Assembly: GCA_902797895.1 (NCBI GenBank)
Contig: CADBUS010000071.1
Coordinates: 1-13,419 of the forward strand
Length of the DNA: 13,419 nucleotides
Direction: 5' to 3'
Source of the DNA: an uncultured Bacteroidia bacterium
GTDB lineage: Bacteria; Bacteroidota; Bacteroidia; Bacteroidales; UBA932
The position numbers and the translations under genes were made by a program. This document shows, piece after piece, positions 7,288 to 13,419 of this stretch. The notes beneath the pieces were generated by a model. That model was not told where the DNA came from and made no database searches. It was given only the letters and a program-made list of their open reading frames with translations. Position 1 is the first letter of the stretch. Each line of letters begins with the position of its first letter.

Positions 7288-7797
7288 ATGGAGATTACAC
7301 TCGACCAACTCTTGGCCGCTCGCGACCGGCGTTGGCAGCTTCAGCAAAAGTTGCTGCACGATAATCCGGCGATGGTGCCGGTATGTCTGACGATAGTAAT
7401 GCCCGGGAGTGTCAAGCGTAATAAGGAATCGTTGATAGCAGCCCATGCTGCCGTCGAAGCTCTGAAAAGCAGCTTTGATGGCAGCATTGCTTTCTGCAAA
7501 GAGTGCGATCTGCCTACAGGATACGAAGCCTATCTGCTTATAAACCAAGATGCTGCAAAGGCTAAAGAGATAGCCTGCACTATTGAGGAGAGCCATCCGC
7601 TTGGACGTCTCTTTGATATAGATGTAATAGGCAAAGATGGTATTCCCCTATCACGCAGCAGCGTAGGAGTGGCGGCAAGGCGATGTCTGCTCTGCAACAA
7701 CGAGGCTCGCTACTGTATGCGCAACCATTCTCACTCTATAGAGGAGCTGCAAAAGCATATCAGCCAAATGATAGACGACTATGTACACCGAGTTTGA
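7288..7797 (+). CDS. citX: Apo-citrate lyase phosphoribosyl-dephospho-CoA transferase
   Basis: A 169-residue protein of CitX type. Family landmarks are the N-terminal LLAARDRRWQLQQKLL helix; GRLFDIDVIGKDG, with the acidic pair found in nucleotidyltransferases; and the C-terminal VAARRCLLCNNEARYCMRNHSHS, containing CLxC, ARxC and Arg/His residues typical of the family. It transfers the triphosphoribosyl-dephospho-CoA made by CitG onto the citD serine, turning apo- into holo-citrate lyase. It starts 29 bp after citF and its 3' end overlaps the citC-citG gene by 17 bp. In some other bacteria CitX is fused to CitG; here it is a separate protein. Confidence 0.92.
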   Translation: MEITLDQLLAARDRRWQLQQKLLHDNPAMVPVCLTIVMPGSVKRNKESLIAAHAAVEALKSSFDGSIAFCKECDLPTGYEAYLLINQDAAKAKEIACTIEESHPLGRLFDIDVIGKDGIPLSRSSVGVAARRCLLCNNEARYCMRNHSHSIEELQKHISQMIDDYVHRV

Positions 7798-9532
7798 AAT
7801 CAGAGAGTTGCGTTTCCCCCTCCATCGCCCGATGGTAGAAAAGTTCTTGGCCGATGAGGGGCTGCGTCTTGAGGCGGTAGATTACTACGCCGGCCTCTTT
7901 GCGCTCGGTGGCGATGAGCTTTTAGCAGGTGGCGGCCTCTCTGGGGGAGTTATCAAGTGCATTGCGGTATCAGAAGAGTTGCGCGGCGAGGCCGTAGCCA
8001 ATCGTCTTGTTTCTCATCTTATAAGTGTGCTGGCAGAGCGAGGTTACACCAATGCAAAACTCTACACCAAACCGGAGAACCGCTCCCTATTTGAGAGCCT
8101 CTCTTTCAGAGTGTTGGCTCAGGCGCCAAAGGCGATACTTATGGAGAGCGGCACAGGGGGAATAGCCGACTATTGCAACTATCTGCAGCGGTTGGCTCAA
8201 GAGGCAGCCCCTCAATCGCAAGGCAATGGGCCTAAGGGGGTTATAGTTATGAATGCCAACCCTTTTACCATAGGGCATCGCTATCTTATCCAAAAGGCAG
8301 CAGAGCAGACAGCCCATCTTTTTGTGATTGCGGTAAAAGAGGATTGCTCGCAATTTTCTTATCAAGAAAGGCTCTCTATGATTAGAGAGTGCTGCCGCAA
8401 CCTCTCCAATGTAACTATTTGCGAAGGAAGCGATTACGCTATATCGGCAGCAACCTTCCCTATCTATTTTTTAAAGGAGCTCTCTCAAGCGAGCGATACT
8501 CAAATGATGCTTGATCTTGATCTTTTCCGCAGCCATATAGCTCCTGCTTTGGGGGCAACTATTCGTTTTGTGGGAAGCGAGAGCAACGATGCCACCACAC
8601 GCAGATATAACGAGCTAATGCTCAGTATTTTGCCCGATGTGCGCATAGTAGAACGCCTCTGCCTAAACGGCTCTGCGGTGAGTGCAACCTCTGTGCGTAA
8701 AGCACTTGCAGAGGGAGATTTGTATAGGGCGCTGCCACTTGTGCCCACAGAGGTAACTCCTTATCTGATAGCGCATTTAGCTACCCAAGCCCTGCAACAA
8801 GAGCTTGAATTTACACCAAAGCCCGGCCTTGTAGATTGCAACGATAATGGTGCCCACACTGATATGGACTACTCTCTTATGCAGCAGAGTATCAGAACTC
8901 TACACCCCTATTTTGTGCAGATAGCGAGGCTTGGCTTCAGAGAAAAATTGCCAACGCTTGAGCAGTTGCGCTCTATCGGTTTAGAGGCAGAAAAAGATAT
9001 GCTAAAGGCCACAAATGGTGTTAATACCCATAAGGGGGCGCTCTTTGCTTTAGGCCTCGCAACAGCGGCGGCAGCATATACTCTCTTTAACAATAAAGAG
9101 CAAAAAATAAGTGAGAATGGTCTCAAAAGTAATATTATCCGTATGGCCGCTCTATTCCCTGCCACCGCAGCTACACATGGCAGCGAGGTAGAGAAGAAAT
9201 ATGGTGTGCAAGGTGCATTAACAAATGCTCAAAATGGTTATCCTCAGCTATTTGCAGAGTGGTTAGCATTCTACAATACTATCAGTACAGATAAGTGGGC
9301 CCCACATAAGCTATTGCTGCGCATTATCTCTCAGCTGTGCGATACCAATATATACCACCGCACCGATGAGAAGGGGGCAATATGGGCAAGAGAGCAGGCA
9401 GAGAAGGCTCTAAATTCTTTCTCTGTAGAGCAGTTGGAGAGCCTAAACCGCCTCTTTATTGCTCGCAATATCTCCCCGGGTGGTGCTGCCGATATGCTCG
9501 CCCTTACTCTTTTTATTCGTTCAATAACATAG
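7781..9532 (+). CDS. citCG: Fused citrate lyase ligase (CitC) / triphosphoribosyl-dephospho-CoA synthase (CitG)
   Basis: One 583-residue frame holds two enzymes. Residues 1-125 resemble a GNAT-like N-terminal domain. Residues 150-325 are the CitC nucleotidyltransferase domain, with NANPFTIGHRYL as the TxGH/HIGH-type motif and SATSVRKAL as the ISSTxxR-type motif. CitC uses ATP and acetate to acetylate the thiol of holo-ACP. Residues about 330-583 are CitG: ELEFTPKPGLVDCNDNGAHT-DMD (341-363), TNGVNTHKGALFALG (411-425), THGSEVEKKYGVQGAL-NAQNGYP (465-488), and ISPGGAADMLALTLF (564-578). CitG makes 2'-(5''-triphosphoribosyl)-3'-dephospho-CoA from ATP and dephospho-CoA. There is no stop, frameshift or start-like spacer at the junction, and both halves keep their signature motifs, so both are probably active. 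The gene symbol is descriptive. Confidence 0.92.
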   Translation: MYTEFEIRELRFPLHRPMVEKFLADEGLRLEAVDYYAGLFALGGDELLAGGGLSGGVIKCIAVSEELRGEAVANRLVSHLISVLAERGYTNAKLYTKPENRSLFESLSFRVLAQAPKAILMESGTGGIADYCNYLQRLAQEAAPQSQGNGPKGVIVMNANPFTIGHRYLIQKAAEQTAHLFVIAVKEDCSQFSYQERLSMIRECCRNLSNVTICEGSDYAISAATFPIYFLKELSQASDTQMMLDLDLFRSHIAPALGATIRFVGSESNDATTRRYNELMLSILPDVRIVERLCLNGSAVSATSVRKALAEGDLYRALPLVPTEVTPYLIAHLATQALQQELEFTPKPGLVDCNDNGAHTDMDYSLMQQSIRTLHPYFVQIARLGFREKLPTLEQLRSIGLEAEKDMLKATNGVNTHKGALFALGLATAAAAYTLFNNKEQKISENGLKSNIIRMAALFPATAATHGSEVEKKYGVQGALTNAQNGYPQLFAEWLAFYNTISTDKWAPHKLLLRIISQLCDTNIYHRTDEKGAIWAREQAEKALNSFSVEQLESLNRLFIARNISPGGAADMLALTLFIRSIT

Positions 9533-9582
9533 ACTAAATTTCTAAACTCGTATAAATCATAAAATTAAAAAAATATTCAATT

Positions 9583-11820
9583 ATGGTAGAACTAATCAAT
9601 CACGGAGTTTATCTCCTCAATGGTTCGGAAATAACAACCGAGCCACAGAGCATTACCCCCGATGAGGCTCGTGAGCAGACTATCACATACGGGATTCTGC
9701 GCGCCCACGATGTGGATGGCTCAAAGGGCAAGAAGATGCGCATCCGTTTTGATGCAATGGCATCGCACGACATCACCTACGTGGGTATCATACAGACAGC
9801 ACGTGCCAGCGGATTGGAGAAATTTCCGCTGCCATACGCTATGACCAACTGCCACAACTCACTCTGCGCTGTGGGTGGTACCATCAATGAAGATGATCAC
9901 GTATTCGGACTCTCTGCGGCCAAAAAGTATGGTGGAGTATATGTGCCTGCAAATCAGGCAGTAATCCATCAATATGTGCGCGAGGCAATGGCCGCTTGCG
10001 GCAATATGTTGCTCGGCTCAGATAGTCATACCCGCTATGGTTCGCTCGGTAATATGGGCGTAGGCGAAGGCGGTGGAGAGCTTGTAAAACAGCTTCTTAA
10101 AAACACATGGGATATCAACGCACCTGAGGTGGTACTCGTATGGCTTGAGGGAGCTCCTAAAAAGGGAATAGGCCCACACGATGTGGCTATCTCTTTGGTA
10201 AAGGCCACTTTTGAGAATGGCTTTGTAAAGAACAAGGTGCTTGAATTTGCAGGGCCGGGTGTGAAGAATCTGCCTATAGATTTCCGCAACGGCATTGATA
10301 TTATGACTACCGAAACCACCTGTCTAAGTTCTATCTGGATAACAGACGAGGAGGTTCGTCATCACTATACCATTCACAATCGCCCTTCGGCTTATCGTGA
10401 GCTAAAGCCTGGAGCTACAGCCTATTACGATGCCATGATACGCATAGATCTCTCTAAGCAGGAGGCTATGATTGCACTTCCATTCCACCCAAGCAACGCT
10501 TGCACTATCCACGAGTTGCAGCAAGATCCTATCGGAATACTCAAGAAGGTAGAAGAGGATGCTAAAGAGCGCTTCGGAAGCAAAGTAGATGTGCATCTGA
10601 CAGACAAGGTACGCAATGGTAAAGTATATGCAGATCAGGGTATTATAGCCGGTTGTTCAGGTGGTACATACGATAACCTCTCTGCCGCTGCCGCCATATT
10701 GAAGGGCAAGAGCATAGGCAAAGATTACTTTACTGCATCGGCCTATCCTCAGTCAACTCCTGTATATCTTGCCACCACACGCAACGGCATAGCCGAGGAG
10801 CTTCTTGAGGCTGGTGTAGTTATCAAACCTGCTTTCTGCGGTCCTTGCTTTGGTGCCGGTGATGTGCCTGCCAATAATGGCCTCTCTATCCGCCACACCA
10901 CTCGTAACTTCCCGAATCGTGAGGGTTCTAAGCCAGGGCAAGGCCAGCTCTCACTTGTGGCGCTTATGGATGCCCGCAGCATTGCTGCCACAGCTGCCAA
11001 CGGTGGTGTAATCACAGCAGCCACAGATATAGACTATACCGATAATCACAAGCCATACGAATTTGACGGCCGCATATACGAAAGAAGAGTATTCGACGGC
11101 TACGGCCACGAGCAACCAAACGAAGAGCTGCGCTACGGCCCGAATATCAAGGATTGGCCTACAATGTATCCTATGGAGGAGAATATGCTCTTGGAGTTGG
11201 CCGCTGTAATTCACGATCCTGTTACCACAACAGATGAGTTGATACCATCGGGCGAGACCAGTAGCTACCGCTCTAACCCACTCAAACTCTCGGAGTTTGC
11301 ACTCTCACGACGTGTTCCTGAGTATGTGGGTATAAGCAAGCGCATACAGCAGCAGGATTTGGAGCGCCGTAAAGGCACTTGCCCTGCAAATATTGCAGAG
11401 GCACTTAAAAAGGTGGGTGCTACAGTCGAGAATACCTCCTTTGGCTCTTGCCTGTTTGCCAACAAGCCTGGCGATGGCTCTGCACGTGAGCAGGCCGCCT
11501 CTTGCCAAAAGGTACTCGGAGGCGATGCCAATATCTGCTACGAATATGCCACCAAGCGCTACCGCTCTAATTGCATCAACTGGGGTATAGTACCATTTAC
11601 CATTGCTGCCGATACTCCGTTTGAGTATCAGAGTGGCGATATGGTATATGTACCAGGCATACGCAAAGCTATCCTTGAGGGCAAAGAAGAGATTGATGCA
11701 AAGATGATTACAAAGCAGGGAGTGAGCGATATACACCTCTATTTCCGTAATCTTACTGCCGACGAGCGCCAAATTCTTGCCGACGGCTGCCTTATGAATT
11801 ACTATAAAAACAAGAAATAA
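9583..11820 (+). CDS. Aconitase-superfamily hydratase (divergent, YbhJ-like), probable citrate/isocitrate hydratase
   Basis: A 745-residue protein with the full aconitase layout. The [4Fe-4S] cysteines are Cys358 (AGCSGGTYDN) and Cys419/Cys422 (FCGPCFG). His129 (AVIHQ) and His149 (GSDSHT) match aconitase His147 and His167, with the same 20-residue spacing. Arg441 and Arg446 (TRNFPNR) match Arg447 and Arg452. The C-terminal swivel domain has GDGSAREQAA (630-639), corresponding to GxGSSREHAA with the catalytic serine kept. The usual HCDH motif is replaced by NCHNS (about 89-93), so it is not canonical AcnA/AcnB/mitochondrial aconitase but resembles the poorly characterised YbhJ-type hydratases. 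Sitting between citrate lyase and isocitrate dehydrogenase, it most likely interconverts citrate and isocitrate. It starts 50 bp after citCG, behind an A/T-rich leader that may hold an internal promoter, though no consensus box is evident, and ends 13 bp before the dehydrogenase gene. Confidence 0.85.
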   Translation: MVELINHGVYLLNGSEITTEPQSITPDEAREQTITYGILRAHDVDGSKGKKMRIRFDAMASHDITYVGIIQTARASGLEKFPLPYAMTNCHNSLCAVGGTINEDDHVFGLSAAKKYGGVYVPANQAVIHQYVREAMAACGNMLLGSDSHTRYGSLGNMGVGEGGGELVKQLLKNTWDINAPEVVLVWLEGAPKKGIGPHDVAISLVKATFENGFVKNKVLEFAGPGVKNLPIDFRNGIDIMTTETTCLSSIWITDEEVRHHYTIHNRPSAYRELKPGATAYYDAMIRIDLSKQEAMIALPFHPSNACTIHELQQDPIGILKKVEEDAKERFGSKVDVHLTDKVRNGKVYADQGIIAGCSGGTYDNLSAAAAILKGKSIGKDYFTASAYPQSTPVYLATTRNGIAEELLEAGVVIKPAFCGPCFGAGDVPANNGLSIRHTTRNFPNREGSKPGQGQLSLVALMDARSIAATAANGGVITAATDIDYTDNHKPYEFDGRIYERRVFDGYGHEQPNEELRYGPNIKDWPTMYPMEENMLLELAAVIHDPVTTTDELIPSGETSSYRSNPLKLSEFALSRRVPEYVGISKRIQQQDLERRKGTCPANIAEALKKVGATVENTSFGSCLFANKPGDGSAREQAASCQKVLGGDANICYEYATKRYRSNCINWGIVPFTIAADTPFEYQSGDMVYVPGIRKAILEGKEEIDAKMITKQGVSDIHLYFRNLTADERQILADGCLMNYYKNKK

Positions 11821-11833
11821 AAAGAGCCAAATT

Positions 11834-13045
11834 ATGAAAGAGAAAATTCAGATGACCACTCCGCTCGTTGAGATGGATGGCGATGAAATGACAAGAATTT
11901 TGTGGAAGATGATAAAGGATGAGCTAATCCTTCCATACGTTGACCTCAAGACCGAGTATTACGACCTCGGACTGCCTCGCCGCGATGAGACTCGCGATCA
12001 GATAACTATAGACTCTGCCGAGGCTACCAAGAGGCTTGGTGTTGCAGTAAAATGTGCCACCATCACGCCAAATCATCAGCGTATGGATGAGTATAAACTC
12101 CACGAGATGTGGAAATCGCCTAACGGAACCATTCGTTCTATACTTGACGGCACCGTATTCCGCACCCCTATCACCATTCCATCAATCAAACCTGCCGTAA
12201 AGAGCTGGGAGAAGCCTATCACTATCGCCCGTCACGCATATGGTGATGTATATAAAAGTGTTGAGATTCGTGCCAAAGGGCCGGGCGTTGCCAAACTTAT
12301 CTTTGATGGCGAAGGCGGAGAGCACGAAGAGGTTGTGGTTCACAACTTTAAGGGAGCCGGTGTACTGCAAGCTATGCACAACACCGACAAGAGTATCCGC
12401 TCCTTTGCCCACTCTTGCTTTAAGTTTGCCCTTGATACCAACCAAAGCGTATGGTTCTCTACCAAAGATACTATCTCCAAGAAATACGATGCACAGTTTA
12501 AGATTATCTTCTACGAGGTATTTGAGGAGTATAAACAAGAGTTTGAGAAACGTGGTTTAGAGTTCTTCTATACCCTTATAGATGACGCTGTTGCACGTGT
12601 AATCCGCTCCAACGGAGGTTATATTTGGGCCTGCAAGAACTACGATGGCGATGTGATGAGCGATATGGTAAGCACAGCCTTTGGCTCACTCGCAATGATG
12701 ACCAGCGTACTCGTTTCTCCTGATGGTAAATATGAGTATGAGGCTGCCCACGGCACCGTAACACGCCATTACTACAAGTATTTGAAGGGCGAAGAGACCT
12801 CTACCAACCCTATGGCCACCATATTTGCATGGACAGGTGCTCTGCGCAAGCGTGGTGAGCTTGACTCTCTGCCTCGCCTAAGTGCCTTTGCCGATGCTCT
12901 TGAAGCAGCCTGCTTTGATACCCTCAATGCCGGCATCTGCACCAAAGATCTTGTAAATCTTATGGAGGGAATAACCCCTACCGCAGTTACCTCTGCAGGC
13001 TTTATAGCTGCCATTCGTGAGCGTTTGGAGGCCAAAATGTCTTAA
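11834..13045 (+). CDS. icd: NADP-dependent isocitrate dehydrogenase, eukaryotic-type homodimer
   Basis: At 403 residues it aligns by eye with human IDH1/IDH2 almost end to end. Substrate arginines are Arg101 (NGTIR), Arg110 (TVFR) and Arg133 (ARHAYGD), with Tyr140 matching human Tyr139. Metal-binding aspartates lie in LIDDAVAR and NYDGDVMSD. HGTVTRHY carries the Arg-His pair that binds the NADP 2'-phosphate. It oxidatively decarboxylates isocitrate to 2-oxoglutarate with NADP, and the reaction is reversible (reductive carboxylation) at high CO2 and NADPH. The ATG at 11834 is 13 bp from the preceding stop; Met7 is an alternative start. It is the last gene of the operon, 38 bp before the terminator stem. 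Confidence 0.96.
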   Translation: MKEKIQMTTPLVEMDGDEMTRILWKMIKDELILPYVDLKTEYYDLGLPRRDETRDQITIDSAEATKRLGVAVKCATITPNHQRMDEYKLHEMWKSPNGTIRSILDGTVFRTPITIPSIKPAVKSWEKPITIARHAYGDVYKSVEIRAKGPGVAKLIFDGEGGEHEEVVVHNFKGAGVLQAMHNTDKSIRSFAHSCFKFALDTNQSVWFSTKDTISKKYDAQFKIIFYEVFEEYKQEFEKRGLEFFYTLIDDAVARVIRSNGGYIWACKNYDGDVMSDMVSTAFGSLAMMTSVLVSPDGKYEYEAAHGTVTRHYYKYLKGEETSTNPMATIFAWTGALRKRGELDSLPRLSAFADALEAACFDTLNAGICTKDLVNLMEGITPTAVTSAGFIAAIRERLEAKMS

Positions 13046-13083
13046 CAGACTATAACCTTATTCGTCACTCTGAATAAAATGTA

Positions 13084-13122
13084 GAGGGGAAGCCCGATTG
13101 CGGCCTCCCCTCTTCTTCTTTT
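13084..13122 (+). terminator. Rho-independent terminator of the citrate operon
   Basis: GAGGGGA (13084-13090) pairs with TCCCCTC (13106-13112). One A.C mismatch and a GCC/GGC extension close a 7-nt loop, and a T-rich tract TTCTTCTTTT follows directly. It lies 38 bp past the isocitrate dehydrogenase stop and is the only clear terminator in the window. Confidence 0.85.
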
Positions 13123-13193
13123 GGTTTTCTCACAGTTTAGTACACTTCAAAACTTATTTTGTGGTAAAAGTTTAATTTCTGCTATTTTCACGA

Positions 13194-13264
13194 TGCAAAG
13201 AAAGGGTATAAAAATGCAAAGGGGTATGCAAAATCGTGCATCTTATATGCACAATCGTGCAAAG
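13194..13264. repeat. Phased TGCA / TGCAAAG repeat cluster
   Basis: TGCA occurs six times, starting at 13194, 13215, 13227, 13237, 13248 and 13258. The spacings are 21, 12, 10, 11 and 10 bp, close to whole turns of B-DNA. TGCAAAG occurs at 13194, 13215 and 13258. Two 14-mers, TGCAAAATCGTGCA (13227-13240) and TGCACAATCGTGCA (13248-13261), differ by one base and start 21 bp apart. It could be a protein-binding array controlling a gene beyond the right edge, or a decayed repeat. Confidence 0.5.
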
Positions 13265-13288
13265 TGAAAAAATCAACTATGCCCCTGC

Positions 13289-13419
13289 CACTCTGAGCGC
13301 AAGCACCCTGTCACTCTGAGCGCAGCGAAGAGTCTTTCGAATGATAATCTTACACGTGTAAATGCCTTTTAGATTCTTCACTATCGTTCAGAATGACAGT
13401 GTGCTGCACTCAGAATGAC
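13289..13419. repeat. Imperfect inverted repeat of CACTCTGAGCGCA units around a 12-bp palindrome
   Basis: Direct copies CACTCTGAGCGCA start at 13289 and 13312, the second continuing as GCGAAGAGTCT to 13335. Inverted, diverged copies lie at about 13371-13398 (from AGATTCTTCAC to CAGAATGACA) and 13409-13419 (CTCAGAATGAC, cut by the window edge). The 13309-13335 and 13371-13398 arms can form a stem of about 27 bp with several mismatches. The loop contains the perfect palindrome TTACACGTGTAA (13350-13361). A further fragment GTCACTCTGA sits at 13064-13073, between the last stop and the terminator. The unit resembles the dispersed intergenic TCATTCTGAGCG...GAAGAATCT repeats seen in many bacterial genomes. 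Confidence 0.7.

Larger units (their letters stand above)
13123..13419. other. Gene-free tail downstream of the operon
   Basis: No coding frame with recognisable protein similarity is seen after the terminator. The stretch is A/T-rich to about 13190, then holds the phased TGCA cluster and the inverted-repeat element listed separately. No convincing promoter box or RNA gene is visible, and the orientation of the next gene is unknown. Confidence 0.6.

Noticed and set aside
9533..9582. Internal promoter ahead of the hydratase gene
   Set aside because: The gap is A/T-rich but has no TAnnTTTG box with a spaced TTTG; it is compatible with a simple leader inside the operon.
11305..11772. Minus-strand frame (155 codons) opposite the hydratase
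   Set aside because: A shadow of the conserved hydratase coding sequence with no independent similarity.
13289..13419. CRISPR array from the repeated CTCTGAGCGCA units
   Set aside because: Only two direct units with unequal flanks, and the others are inverted and diverged; there are no regular spacers and no cas genes.

Overview
The window reads as a chromosomal segment of an anaerobic Bacteroidota, probably Bacteroidales. Reasons: the second gene matches my memory of the Bacteroides/Alistipes proteins annotated as cysteate synthase; a TAnnTTTG-type -7 box precedes the cobalamin riboswitch; most starts lack a clear Shine-Dalgarno; and the NADP-isocitrate dehydrogenase is of the eukaryotic-like homodimeric type. 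A family such as Rikenellaceae or Odoribacteraceae is only a guess. All genes lie on the + strand and none is mobile-element related.

Layout. (1) 1-1815: 3' part of a membrane-anchored Fe-S oxidoreductase of the heterodisulfide-reductase-like CCG family, cut by the window edge. (2) 1845-3131: cysteate-synthase-like PLP enzyme. (3) 3132-3630: about 500 bp without a convincing gene, containing a full cobalamin riboswitch with its L5-L13 kissing-loop complementarity. (4) 3631-13045: a tightly packed operon: FAH-family enzyme, citD, citE, citF, citX, a citC-citG fusion, a divergent aconitase-superfamily hydratase, and NADP-isocitrate dehydrogenase. A rho-independent terminator follows at about 13084-13122. 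(5) 13123-13419: gene-free tail with a helically phased TGCA cluster and a large imperfect inverted repeat built from CACTCTGAGCGCA-like units around a perfect 12-bp palindrome.

How the genes fit together. CitD, CitE and CitF form citrate lyase. CitG makes the prosthetic-group precursor, CitX attaches it, and CitC acetylates it, so the maturation set is complete. The complex splits citrate to acetate and oxaloacetate. The FAH protein has the residues expected of FAHD1-type oxaloacetate decarboxylases/tautomerases, so it may take oxaloacetate to pyruvate or supply the correct tautomer. The hydratase and isocitrate dehydrogenase connect citrate to 2-oxoglutarate. The operon has no citrate synthase and no citrate transporter. 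The genes could therefore carry 2-oxoglutarate (from glutamate) reductively to citrate, then to acetate plus oxaloacetate/pyruvate. These are the same end products as the B12-dependent glutamate mutase/methylaspartate route. Because cobalamin riboswitches usually switch genes off when B12 is plentiful, I propose that this is a B12-independent bypass used when cobalamin is scarce. The gene identities and the riboswitch are well supported. The flux direction and the bypass role are inference.
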